Under the pieces are notes generated by a model, which was not told the origin of the DNA, searched no databases, and was given only the letters and a program-made list of their open reading frames with translations. A DNA stretch of 61,228 nt from an uncultured Bacilli bacterium (GTDB lineage: Bacteria > Bacillota_I > Bacilli_A > RF39 > UBA660), in the NCBI GenBank assembly GCA_934089255.1, contig CAKOJI010000003.1, positions 1 through 61,228 on the forward strand. The letters run 5' to 3'. Positions 25,428 to 33,589 of this stretch are shown one piece after another. Each line of letters opens with the position of its first letter. The first letter of the stretch is position 1. The position numbers and the translations under genes were made by a program.

Positions 25428-26408
25428 ATGAAATGGAAAATAAAAGATGTTGCAATAAATAATCAAGTAGTATTAGCGCCTATGGCTGGTATTAGTAATT
25501 CTAGTTATAGAAAAATTATTAAAGAGATGGGTGCTGGATTAATATTTGCGGAAATGGTTAGTGATAAAGCAATAATGTTTGATAATAAAAAAACAATAGA
25601 TTTACTTAAAATGGATGATTATGAAAGACCTATTGCACAACAAATATTTGGTAGTGATGTTGATTCATTTGTTAGTGCTGCAAAAAGAATAGAGGAGTTA
25701 ATGCATCCAGATATAATTGATATAAATATGGGATGTCCTGTTCCAAAAATTGCAATCCGTAGTCAAGCTGGTAGTGCTTTATTAAAAAATCCAGAAAAAA
25801 TAGGAGAAATAGTTAGGAAAGTTAAAAATGCAGTTAGTGTTCCTGTTACTGTAAAAATAAGAAGTGGATGGGACGAACGTTCTATTAATTGTGTAGAGGT
25901 TGCAAAAATTATAGAGAAAAGTGGTGCTAGTGCAATAACACTTCATGCTCGTACTAGAAGTCAAGGTTATAGTGGAAAGGCTGATTGGTCTTTAATTAAA
26001 AAAGTCAAAGAAAATGTTAGTATTCCTGTAATAGGTAATGGGGATGTAACTACTCCAGAACTTGCTAAAAAAATGTTAGATGAAACTGGATGTGATGCTG
26101 TTATGATAGGAAGGGGAGTATTAGGTAATCCTTGGCTTATAAAACAAACTGTTGAGTATCTAGAAAATGGAACTTATAAAAAAGATGTTACTTTTCAAGA
26201 AAAGATAGAAATGTTAAAGAGACATTATAATTTGTTACTTTTAGATAAGAAAGAAAGTTTAGCACTTCTTGAAATAAGAAGTCACGCTTTATGGTATTTA
26301 AAAGGTTTACCTAATGTATCTAAAGTTAAAGTTTTAATATGTAATGCTAAAACTAGTGAAGAGTTATTTGATATATTAGATAATTATAAGGAAAGTTTAA
26401 ATGATTAA
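25428..26408 (+). CDS. dusB: tRNA-dihydrouridine synthase (DusB-like)
   Basis: FMN enzyme that reduces uridines in the tRNA D-loop. TIM-barrel motifs in order: VVLAPMAGISNSSYR (FMN site), INMGCPVPKI with catalytic Cys near residue 104, VTVKIRSGWDE, TLHARTRSQGYSG, PVIGNGDV, and MIGRGVLGNPW. 326 aa, standard length. Start after GGTGTGA. Overlaps the following kinase gene by 8 bp. Confidence 0.92.
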   Translation: MKWKIKDVAINNQVVLAPMAGISNSSYRKIIKEMGAGLIFAEMVSDKAIMFDNKKTIDLLKMDDYERPIAQQIFGSDVDSFVSAAKRIEELMHPDIIDINMGCPVPKIAIRSQAGSALLKNPEKIGEIVRKVKNAVSVPVTVKIRSGWDERSINCVEVAKIIEKSGASAITLHARTRSQGYSGKADWSLIKKVKENVSIPVIGNGDVTTPELAKKMLDETGCDAVMIGRGVLGNPWLIKQTVEYLENGTYKKDVTFQEKIEMLKRHYNLLLLDKKESLALLEIRSHALWYLKGLPNVSKVKVLICNAKTSEELFDILDNYKESLND

Positions 26409-27141
26409 AGATAATTTTGATAAGTTAGAACGAATAAAAACTATTGGTGATGGTAGAAACGGTTTTATATATTTAAGTAAATATAATGGTAATATTTGTA
26501 CTTGTAAAGATTTTGCTACTAAAGAATATATTAAATTAATAAATGATAAAATGTTAAAACTTATAGAGTATTATAAAAAAGATTCTTCTTTGGTTTTTCC
26601 TTTTAAATTTTTATATAATGATTTAAATGATGATTATTTTGATTCGTATTTAACGGAATATAAAGATGGCTATAAAGATTTATATGAATTTTATAATTTA
26701 GATTATAAAGAAAAAGTGAGAATCTTAAAAAAGATAAGAGTATTAATTCAAGAAATGCATGAAGTTTATAAAGTAATTCATACTGATTTATATGATAATA
26801 ATATAATGTATAATAAAGATTTAGATAGTGTATGTATTATAGATTTTGATTCTTATATAGATATTAATAGTAAAGAAGGATATTTAGGTATTGAAATGAA
26901 TTTTTTAAGTAGAAAATATATTGAAAATACTGGTATAGATCAAAGTGTTGATGTATTTATGTTTAATTTATTGTGTTATTCATTTTTAAATAATGTAGAT
27001 TTTTATGATGTAATAAATTATATTTATAAAGGTGAATATGGTGTATTAACTGATAATAGAATTATAAATGTCTTAAAAAGTTATAAGTTTTTCGATTGTA
27101 GAAGAAAAGTTAAAAAAGAATATATATTAGATTATATTTAG
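26401..27141 (+). CDS. Atypical protein-kinase-like protein
   Basis: 246 aa, soluble. Kinase-fold features are a glycine-containing start TIGDGRNGFIY, a candidate beta-3 Lys in CTCKDF, the catalytic loop HTDLYDNNIMY (H-x-D-x4-N) near residue 122, and IIDFDSYID as the DFG equivalent. The C-lobe is short, and no PASTA or transmembrane region is present, unlike PknB/PrkC. It could phosphorylate a small molecule (aminoglycoside- or choline-kinase style) and not a protein. AAGGAAAG ribosome site inside dusB; translational coupling likely. A weak terminator follows. Confidence 0.7.
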   Translation: MIKDNFDKLERIKTIGDGRNGFIYLSKYNGNICTCKDFATKEYIKLINDKMLKLIEYYKKDSSLVFPFKFLYNDLNDDYFDSYLTEYKDGYKDLYEFYNLDYKEKVRILKKIRVLIQEMHEVYKVIHTDLYDNNIMYNKDLDSVCIIDFDSYIDINSKEGYLGIEMNFLSRKYIENTGIDQSVDVFMFNLLCYSFLNNVDFYDVINYIYKGEYGVLTDNRIINVLKSYKFFDCRRKVKKEYILDYI

Positions 27142-27251
27142 TATATTAAATAATATTTTATATAAGAAAGAGTTAATCTTTTTTTTTATATTTTTTATAT
27201 AAAATTTAAATTTTGTGGTAAAATAATATGGCATAAGGAGTGAGTGATTTT

Positions 27252-30059
27252 ATGGATAAAATTGTTATTAAAGGTGCTAGAGAAAATAATTTGAAAAATA
27301 TAAATATAGAAATACCTAAAAATAAATTAGTTGTTATGACTGGTGTTAGTGGTAGTGGTAAAAGTAGTTTAGCTTTTGATACTATTTATGCTGAAGGACA
27401 AAGAAGATATGTTGAGAGTTTATCTAGTTATGCTAGACAGTTTTTAGGTGGGAGTGAAAAAGCTGATGTTGATTCTATAGAAGGATTAAGTCCAAGTATC
27501 TCTATAGATCAGAAAACTACTAATAAAAATCCTCGTAGTACAGTTGCTACTGTTACAGAAATATATGATTATTTTAGATTATTATTTGCACGTATAGGTG
27601 TACCAATTTGTCCAAAACATAAAATACCTATTAAAAGTCAAAGTATAGAAGAAATGACTAATAAAGTATTATCTTTTGAAGAAGGAACTAAATTAGAAAT
27701 ACTTTCTCCAGTTGTTTATGGTGAAAAGGGTAGTCATGAAAAAGTATTTGATGATTTAAGAAAAAAAGGATTTACTAGAGTAATTGTTAATGGTACTAGA
27801 TATGATTTAAGTGATGATATAAAATGTGAAAAAAATAAAAAAGATAATATATTAGTTATTGTTGATAGAATAGTATTAAAAAAAGAAGATAGATCACGTA
27901 TATTTGATTCTTTAGAAACAGCTACTAAGTTAAGTAATGGTAAGGTTGTTATTAATTTAGTAGGAGATAAAGAAATAGTTATGAGTGAACATTATGCTTG
28001 TCCAGAATGTGATTTTTCTTTACCAGAGTTAGAACCTAGGTTATTTTCATTTAATGCTCCATATGGTGCTTGTCCAGAATGTAAGGGACTTGGTACTAAG
28101 CAAAATATTAATGTTGATTTAGTAATACCAGATAAAAATTTAAGTATATTAGATGGTGCTATTAAACCATTAAATTTAGAACAGAATATATATATGACAA
28201 ATATTTTAACAGTTGCTAAATATTATAATATTGATTTAAGTGTACCTGTTAAAGATATGAAGAAAAGTGATTTAGATATTATACTTTATGGTTCTAAAGA
28301 TATTATGGATTTTTATTATGTTAGTAAGACAGGTAGTAAAAGATATACTAAAGATTATTATGAAGGAATTATAAATAATTTAGAAAGAAGATATGTAGAA
28401 ACTACTAGTACTTGGATTAGAGAATGGTTAGAAAGTTATATGGTAGAAACTAGTTGTCCTAAATGTAAGGGTGCTAGATTAAAAAAAGATGTATTAAGTG
28501 TTTATATTAATAAAAAGAATATTTATGATTTAACTTGTATGAGTATTAGTGAATTAATTAAATTTTTTGATAAGTTAAAATTAAATAAAGAAGAAATGCA
28601 GATTAGTGAACTTATTATTAAAGAGATTAAATCAAGATTAGAATTTTTAAATAATGTTGGTTTATCATATTTAACTTTAAATAGAAGTGCTGGAACTTTA
28701 AGTGGTGGTGAATCACAAAGAATTCGTCTTGCAACGCAAATTGGAAGTCGTTTAAGTGGTGTTTTGTATGTTTTGGATGAACCAAGTATAGGACTTCATC
28801 AGAAGGATAATGAAAGACTTATTAATAGTTTAAAAAGTATGAGAGATTTAGGTAATACATTGATAGTTGTTGAACATGATGAAGATACTATGAGAGAAGC
28901 GGATTATTTAGTTGATATAGGTCCTGGTGCGGGTGAAAGTGGTGGCTATGTAGTTGCAGCTGGAACACCAGAAGAAGTTATGAAAAATGATAAAAGTATT
29001 ACTGGTAGATATTTAAGTGGCAAAGAAAAAATAGATATTCCTAAGAAAAGAAGAACAGGTAATGGTTTATTTTTGAAAATTAAGGGTGCTAAAGAAAATA
29101 ATTTAAAGAATATTAATGTTGATATTCCACTTAATACTTTAACAGTTGTTACAGGTGTAAGTGGAAGTGGTAAAAGTACTTTAGTAAATGAAATATTATA
29201 TAAAACATTAAGAAAAGATATTTATGATAGTAAAGATATACCTGGAATATGTAAGGAAGTACAAGGTGTAGAAAATATAGATAAAGTAATTGATATTACT
29301 CAAGATCCTATAGGAAGAACTCCTAGAAGTAATCCTGCAACGTATGTTGGTGTATTTGATGATATAAGAGATGTTTTTGCAGATATGAAAGAAAGTAAAA
29401 TAAGGGGATATAATAAAGGAAGATTTTCATTTAATGTAAAAGGTGGAAGATGTGAAGCTTGTAATGGTGATGGCGTTAAAAAGATAGAAATGCATTTTTT
29501 ACCAGATGTTTATGTACCTTGTGAACTTTGTAAAGGAACTAGATATAATACTGAAACACTTGATGTTAAATTTAAAGGAAAAAATATAAGTGAAGTATTA
29601 GATTTAAGAGTTGATGAAGCAATAGAATTTTTTGATTCTATTCCAAAGGTTAGAGATAAATTAAAAATATTAAGTGAAGTAGGATTGGGTTATATTAAAT
29701 TGGGACAAAGTGCTCCAACGCTTTCAGGTGGTGAAGCTAGTCGTGTTAAGCTTGCTAAGGAATTGCAGAAGAAACCTACTGGAAAAAGTATATTTATTTT
29801 AGATGAACCTACAACTGGATTACATACTGATGATATAAAGAAATTATTAGTTATTCTTGAAAGAATAGTTGATAATGGAGATACTGTACTTATTATAGAA
29901 CATAATTTAGATGTTATTAAAGTTGCAGATTATATAATAGATTTAGGTCCAGATGGTGGAGATGGTGGAGGAAAAGTTATTGTTACTGGAACTCCAGAAA
30001 AAGTTGCTAAATGTACAGATAGTTATACAGGTGAATTCTTAAAAAAGATTTTAAAATAG
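27252..30059 (+). CDS. uvrA: UvrABC excinuclease subunit A
   Basis: Damage-recognition ATPase of nucleotide excision repair. Two ABC modules: Walker A GVSGSGKSS near residue 28 and GVSGSGKST near 635; signatures LSGGESQR and LSGGEASR; Walker B YVLDEPSIGL and FILDEPTTGL. Zinc-binding CPEC...CPEC and CEAC...CELC pairs are present. 935 aa, usual length. I start at ATG 27252 (AAGGAG 11 nt ahead) because the GTG at 27240 overlaps that ribosome site. No uvrB is in the window. Confidence 0.96.
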   Translation: MDKIVIKGARENNLKNINIEIPKNKLVVMTGVSGSGKSSLAFDTIYAEGQRRYVESLSSYARQFLGGSEKADVDSIEGLSPSISIDQKTTNKNPRSTVATVTEIYDYFRLLFARIGVPICPKHKIPIKSQSIEEMTNKVLSFEEGTKLEILSPVVYGEKGSHEKVFDDLRKKGFTRVIVNGTRYDLSDDIKCEKNKKDNILVIVDRIVLKKEDRSRIFDSLETATKLSNGKVVINLVGDKEIVMSEHYACPECDFSLPELEPRLFSFNAPYGACPECKGLGTKQNINVDLVIPDKNLSILDGAIKPLNLEQNIYMTNILTVAKYYNIDLSVPVKDMKKSDLDIILYGSKDIMDFYYVSKTGSKRYTKDYYEGIINNLERRYVETTSTWIREWLESYMVETSCPKCKGARLKKDVLSVYINKKNIYDLTCMSISELIKFFDKLKLNKEEMQISELIIKEIKSRLEFLNNVGLSYLTLNRSAGTLSGGESQRIRLATQIGSRLSGVLYVLDEPSIGLHQKDNERLINSLKSMRDLGNTLIVVEHDEDTMREADYLVDIGPGAGESGGYVVAAGTPEEVMKNDKSITGRYLSGKEKIDIPKKRRTGNGLFLKIKGAKENNLKNINVDIPLNTLTVVTGVSGSGKSTLVNEILYKTLRKDIYDSKDIPGICKEVQGVENIDKVIDITQDPIGRTPRSNPATYVGVFDDIRDVFADMKESKIRGYNKGRFSFNVKGGRCEACNGDGVKKIEMHFLPDVYVPCELCKGTRYNTETLDVKFKGKNISEVLDLRVDEAIEFFDSIPKVRDKLKILSEVGLGYIKLGQSAPTLSGGEASRVKLAKELQKKPTGKSIFILDEPTTGLHTDDIKKLLVILERIVDNGDTVLIIEHNLDVIKVADYIIDLGPDGGDGGGKVIVTGTPEKVAKCTDSYTGEFLKKILK

Positions 30060-30082
30060 TTGTAAATTATATGTAAATAAAA

Positions 30083-30112
30083 TTGACAAAATATATATAA
30101 AATAATTAATCT
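30083..30112 (+). promoter_or_regulatory. Promoter of rpoZ
   Basis: Consensus TTGACA (30083-30088) and an imperfect -10 (TAATCT, 18-bp spacer) 33 nt before the ATG of rpoZ. Confidence 0.5.
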
Positions 30113-30144
30113 ATAGTATATTATTAATATAGGAGGGTGGCTAA

Positions 30145-30345
30145 ATGATATATCCATCAATAGATAAGTTATTAAATATTGTAGATTCTAAGTATAGATT
30201 AGTTCACGTTATTAGTCAAAGAGCTAAACAAATGCATGAATTTGATCATTATCAAATGAAAGAATGTGACTATCATAATAAAAGAGAACTAGGTCGTGCT
30301 TTAGAAGAAGTTGAAGCAGGATTAATAAAAATAAAAACAAATTAA
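30145..30345 (+). CDS. rpoZ: RNA polymerase omega subunit
   Basis: 66-residue protein beginning MIYPSIDKLLNIVDSKYRLVHVISQRAKQ, the omega signature (PS.D.L...SKY.LV...ARRA), and ending with the GRALEEVEAG helix. It binds the beta-prime C-terminus and aids assembly of RNA polymerase. AGGAGGGTGG ribosome site. It stands alone, not next to gmk as in Bacillus. Confidence 0.92.
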   Translation: MIYPSIDKLLNIVDSKYRLVHVISQRAKQMHEFDHYQMKECDYHNKRELGRALEEVEAGLIKIKTN

Positions 30346-30370
30346 GTACTTGATGTTGAGTACTTTTTTT
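30344..30370 (+). terminator. rpoZ terminator
   Basis: AAGTACT / AGTACTT stem overlapping the stop codon, with an 8-nt loop and seven T. Confidence 0.75.
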
Positions 30371-30377
30371 CTTTAAT

Positions 30378-30406
30378 AAATCCACAAATTATTGTGGATT
30401 TTTTGA
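30378..30406 (+). terminator. Second terminator, duplicated cassette copy 2
   Basis: AAATCCACAA / TTGTGGATTT stem, 4-nt loop, six T: the same stem as at 11431-11457. Directly behind the rpoZ terminator, so rpoZ has two in tandem. Confidence 0.8.
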
Positions 30407-30432
30407 TATTTTAGTACTCGTTTTAATATGAT
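30403..30432 (+). promoter_or_regulatory. murE promoter
   Basis: TTGATA, an 18-bp spacer, TATGAT; near-copy of the promoter at 11456-11485 ahead of hydrolase-murF-ddl. Confidence 0.65.
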
Positions 30433-30452
30433 AGTATTATGGTGGTGATTAA

Positions 30453-31802
30453 ATGTTGAATATTAAAACTAATTCAAAACTTGTTAAAAAGGGAGATACT
30501 TTTGTTGCTATTAAAGGGAATACTGTTGATGGACATGATTTTATAGATGAAGCAGTTAAAAATGGAGCAACTAAGATAGTTTCTGAAAAAGTAAATAGTA
30601 ATTTAGAGACTATTTTGGTTAAAGATACTAAAAAATATTTGAATGATTATTTAGTTAATAATTATAGTGATAAGTTTAAAGATATTAAATTTATTGGAAT
30701 AACTGGTACTAATGGTAAAACAACGACAGCTTATTTAACTAGTCAAATTTTAACTAAACTAGGTGTTAAATGTGCTTATGTTGGTACAATAGGTTATTAT
30801 GTTGATAGTAAATTTGTTAAAGTTCTAAATAATACTACACCTGATATATTAGAGTTATATAATTTAATTTTAGATGCTAAAGAAAATGGTGTTAAAGTAA
30901 TAGTTATGGAAGTTAGTAGTCATTCATTAGATATGGGTAGAATTAATGGAATTAAATTAGATGTAGCAGTATTTACTAATTTAACAGAAGATCATTTAGA
31001 TTATCATAAAACTATGAAAAATTATTTAAATAGTAAATTATTGATATTAAATTATATGAAAGAAAATGGAGTAATGATTTCTAATATAGATGATTTATAT
31101 GGTAAATATTTTGTTTATAAAAATACTAAAACTATAGGATTCAGTGATAGTAATTATCAAATATTAAATTATAAATATGATAAAACTGGAACTAATATAG
31201 AATTTAAAAGTGATAAAGTTTATAATGTTAAAACTAATTTGTTAAATAAGTTTAATATATATAATTATATGTTAGCATTGTCTATAGTTAATAATTTAGG
31301 TTATGATATAAGTGAAATAATACGTGTTACTAAATTTGTTTATGCACCTAGTGGAAGAAATGAAATAATTAATTTAAAAAAAGGTAGAGCAGTAATAGAT
31401 TATGCTCATACTCCTGATGCAGTTTTTAAAATAATAAATGCTTATTTGGAAGAAAAAAAAGGTAGAATAATTACTATAATTGGTTGTGGGGGAGATCGGG
31501 ATACAACTAAAAGACCTATAATGGGTAATACTGCTACTAAATTATCTGAATATGTAATTTTAACAAATGATAATCCACGTTGTGAAGATGAAAAAAAGAT
31601 TATGAATGATATAGTAAGTGGTATTAAAAGTGATAATTATTGTGTTATATATGATAGGAAAGTAGCAATAAAATATGGTGTATCTATTTTGAATAATGAT
31701 GATACTTTATTGATACTTGGTAAAGGACATGAAGATTATCAAATAATTGGACATACTAAATATCATTTGAGTGATAAAGAAGAAGTATTAAAATATATTT
31801 AG
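30453..31802 (+). CDS. murE: UDP-MurNAc-L-Ala-D-Glu--2,6-diaminopimelate ligase MurE
   Basis: Adds the third residue of the stem peptide. ATP loop FIGITGTNGKTTTAY near residue 84, YVGTIGY, NTTPD, VMEVSSHSLDMGRI, NLTEDHLDYHKTM, YAHTPDA, GCGGDRD and NDNPR near 372. DNPR is the meso-diaminopimelate-binding motif (Lys-adding enzymes differ there), so the peptidoglycan is likely DAP-type. 449 aa, slightly short at the N-terminal domain. Monocistronic with a promoter like that of murF-ddl. Confidence 0.94.
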   Translation: MLNIKTNSKLVKKGDTFVAIKGNTVDGHDFIDEAVKNGATKIVSEKVNSNLETILVKDTKKYLNDYLVNNYSDKFKDIKFIGITGTNGKTTTAYLTSQILTKLGVKCAYVGTIGYYVDSKFVKVLNNTTPDILELYNLILDAKENGVKVIVMEVSSHSLDMGRINGIKLDVAVFTNLTEDHLDYHKTMKNYLNSKLLILNYMKENGVMISNIDDLYGKYFVYKNTKTIGFSDSNYQILNYKYDKTGTNIEFKSDKVYNVKTNLLNKFNIYNYMLALSIVNNLGYDISEIIRVTKFVYAPSGRNEIINLKKGRAVIDYAHTPDAVFKIINAYLEEKKGRIITIIGCGGDRDTTKRPIMGNTATKLSEYVILTNDNPRCEDEKKIMNDIVSGIKSDNYCVIYDRKVAIKYGVSILNNDDTLLILGKGHEDYQIIGHTKYHLSDKEEVLKYI

Positions 31803-31838
31803 TAATATTTACATATTTTTGTAAATATTATTTTTTTT
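31803..31838 (+). terminator. murE terminator
   Basis: Perfect 10-bp stem TAATATTTAC / GTAAATATTA followed by eight T. Confidence 0.85.
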
Positions 31839-31892
31839 GCTTGATTTTTATAATTAAATGTTGTAATTTATAAAAATTTGATGTATTATTTG

Positions 31893-31924
31893 TATAGACA
31901 GTGGTACATTGTGGAAGAAAGTGG
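31893..31924 (+). promoter_or_regulatory. mraZ promoter -10 and MraZ-box triplet
   Basis: TATAGA (31893-31898) is followed by GTGG at 31901, 31911 and 31921, exactly 10 bp apart. MraZ is known to bind closely spaced direct repeats with a TGGG-type core upstream of its own operon, so this is probably the autoregulatory site. The third box doubles as the ribosome site region (GTGGGGGA). Confidence 0.6.
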
Positions 31925-31932
31925 GGGATTTT

Positions 31933-32361
31933 ATGTTGATGGGTGAGTATCATCATACTATTGATGAAAAAAACAGGCTTATTATTCCTAGCAAGTTCAG
32001 AAGTGAACTTGGTGAAAAGTTTGTTATTACTCGTGGTCTTGAAAATTGTTTATTTGTATATTCTTTGGTCGAATGGGAAAATATAGTAAGCAAATTAAGA
32101 ACATTACCATTTACAAAAAAAGACTCACGAAATTTCACCAGATTCTTCATGTCTGGTGCTACTGAATGTGTACTCGACAAATCTGGTAGGGTATGCATTA
32201 CCTCCCCACTCGTTCATTACGCCGGTTTAACTAAAGATTGTGTTATAATCGGCGCTAATGACCGACTTGAAATATGGGATAATGACGCTTGGGAGAATTT
32301 CTTTAATGAAAATGAAGATAATTTTAGTGATATAGCAGAGAACTTGTTTGGGGGAGAATAA
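31933..32361 (+). CDS. mraZ: Transcriptional regulator MraZ
   Basis: 142-residue AbrB-fold DNA-binding regulator of the division and cell-wall cluster. Two SpoVT/AbrB repeats: MGEYHHTIDEKNRLIIPSKF with FVITRGLENCLF, and GATECVLDKSGRVCI with CVIIGANDRLEIW. The ATG at 31933 (MLMGEY) has GGGGGA five nt ahead and matches the usual start; an upstream in-frame start lies within the MraZ boxes. rsmH follows one base after the stop. Confidence 0.95.
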   Translation: MLMGEYHHTIDEKNRLIIPSKFRSELGEKFVITRGLENCLFVYSLVEWENIVSKLRTLPFTKKDSRNFTRFFMSGATECVLDKSGRVCITSPLVHYAGLTKDCVIIGANDRLEIWDNDAWENFFNENEDNFSDIAENLFGGE

Positions 32362-32362
32362 T

Positions 32363-33283
32363 ATGCATTATAGTGTAATGAAAAAGGAATGTATAGAAAA
32401 TCTAAATATTAAAAGTGATGGAATATACGTAGATGGTACTATTGGATTTGCTGGACATTCTAAGGAAATTTTATCTCTTATACCAAATGGGCATTTATAT
32501 GGTTTTGATCAAGATGATTATGCTATTATGTCTTCAGATAAAACTTTAAAAAGTGTTGGTAATAATTATACGTTAATTAGAGATAATTTTAAAAATATGA
32601 AAAAAAGATTAAATGAGTTAGATGTAAATGGTGTTGATGGAATTCTTTTAGATTTAGGAGTTTCAAGTCCACAAATTGATGAAGCCAGTAGAGGATTTAG
32701 CTTTATGAAAAATGCAACGCTTGATATGAGAATGGATAATAGAAATACACTAACTGCTAAAAAAATTATTAATGAATATAGTGAGAAAGAATTATTAAGA
32801 ATATTTTATGAATATGGAGAAGAAAAGTTTTCTAAACCAATAGTTTCTAAGATAATGGAGTATAGAAATGAGAAAGTTATAGAAACTACTTTAGAGTTAG
32901 TTAAAATAATTGAAAGTAGTGTTCCTAAAAAATATTTTATAAATAATCATCCAGAAAGGCAAATATTTCAAGCTATAAGAATTGAAGTAAATAATGAACT
33001 TAACGTTTTAAATGATGTTTTACCTGATGCTATAAATTTGTTAAATAAGGGTGGTAGATTATGTGTTTTAACATTTCATTCTTTAGAAGATAGAATTGTT
33101 AAAAAAACATTTAAAAAATATAGTGAAGTAAATGAAGTTGTTAAAGGTTTACCTGTTATACCTGATGAATATAAACCTTTAATAAAGATAATAAATAATA
33201 AACCAATAACAGCAAATGAAGAAGAAATAAAAGAAAATAGTAGAAGTAAGAGTGCAAAACTTAGAGTTATAGAAAGGATATAG
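32363..33283 (+). CDS. rsmH: 16S rRNA (cytosine-1402-N4)-methyltransferase RsmH
   Basis: SAM-dependent methyltransferase (formerly MraW). HYSVMKKECIENL at the start, YVDGTIGFAGHS (SAM site), GFDQD, GILLDLGVSSPQID..SRGFSF, LDMRMD, ERQIFQAIRIEVN and LTFHSLEDRIVK. 306 aa from the ATG after GGGGGAG; an earlier in-frame start lies inside mraZ. Standard mraZ-rsmH-ftsL order. Confidence 0.96.
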   Translation: MHYSVMKKECIENLNIKSDGIYVDGTIGFAGHSKEILSLIPNGHLYGFDQDDYAIMSSDKTLKSVGNNYTLIRDNFKNMKKRLNELDVNGVDGILLDLGVSSPQIDEASRGFSFMKNATLDMRMDNRNTLTAKKIINEYSEKELLRIFYEYGEEKFSKPIVSKIMEYRNEKVIETTLELVKIIESSVPKKYFINNHPERQIFQAIRIEVNNELNVLNDVLPDAINLLNKGGRLCVLTFHSLEDRIVKKTFKKYSEVNEVVKGLPVIPDEYKPLIKIINNKPITANEEEIKENSRSKSAKLRVIERI

Positions 33284-33284
33284 T

Positions 33285-33575
33285 ATGAAAAAGAAAAGTA
33301 ATAAGGTTAAATTTTTAAAGGGTGAAAAGTTTTTCCTATTTTTAATTATTTTGTTTGGTACGTTGGCTCCTATTCTTACTGTATCTAGTAAATCGATATT
33401 ATCAAGAAGTAATATTGAATTGGAAAGAATAAAAAAGAAAGTTGAACGCCAAGAAAATATTAATGATAGTTTAGAAATGCAAGTAAATGAATTAGCAAGT
33501 TTATCAAGTATTCAAGATATTGCAAAAGAATATGGATTATCATATAATAATGATAATATAATCGTTATAAAATAA
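33285..33575 (+). CDS. ftsL: FtsL/DivIC-like cell division protein
   Basis: 96 aa. A lysine-rich cytoplasmic start, one helix at about residues 17-37, then a coiled-coil-forming ~55-residue extracytoplasmic part (SNIELERIKKKVERQENIN). Sequence is too diverged for a family motif, so the call rests on position between rsmH and a class B PBP, size and topology. FtsL scaffolds the divisome with FtsB/DivIC. Confidence 0.75.
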   Translation: MKKKSNKVKFLKGEKFFLFLIILFGTLAPILTVSSKSILSRSNIELERIKKKVERQENINDSLEMQVNELASLSSIQDIAKEYGLSYNNDNIIVIK

Positions 33576-33589
33576 TTGGGAGGTGTATT

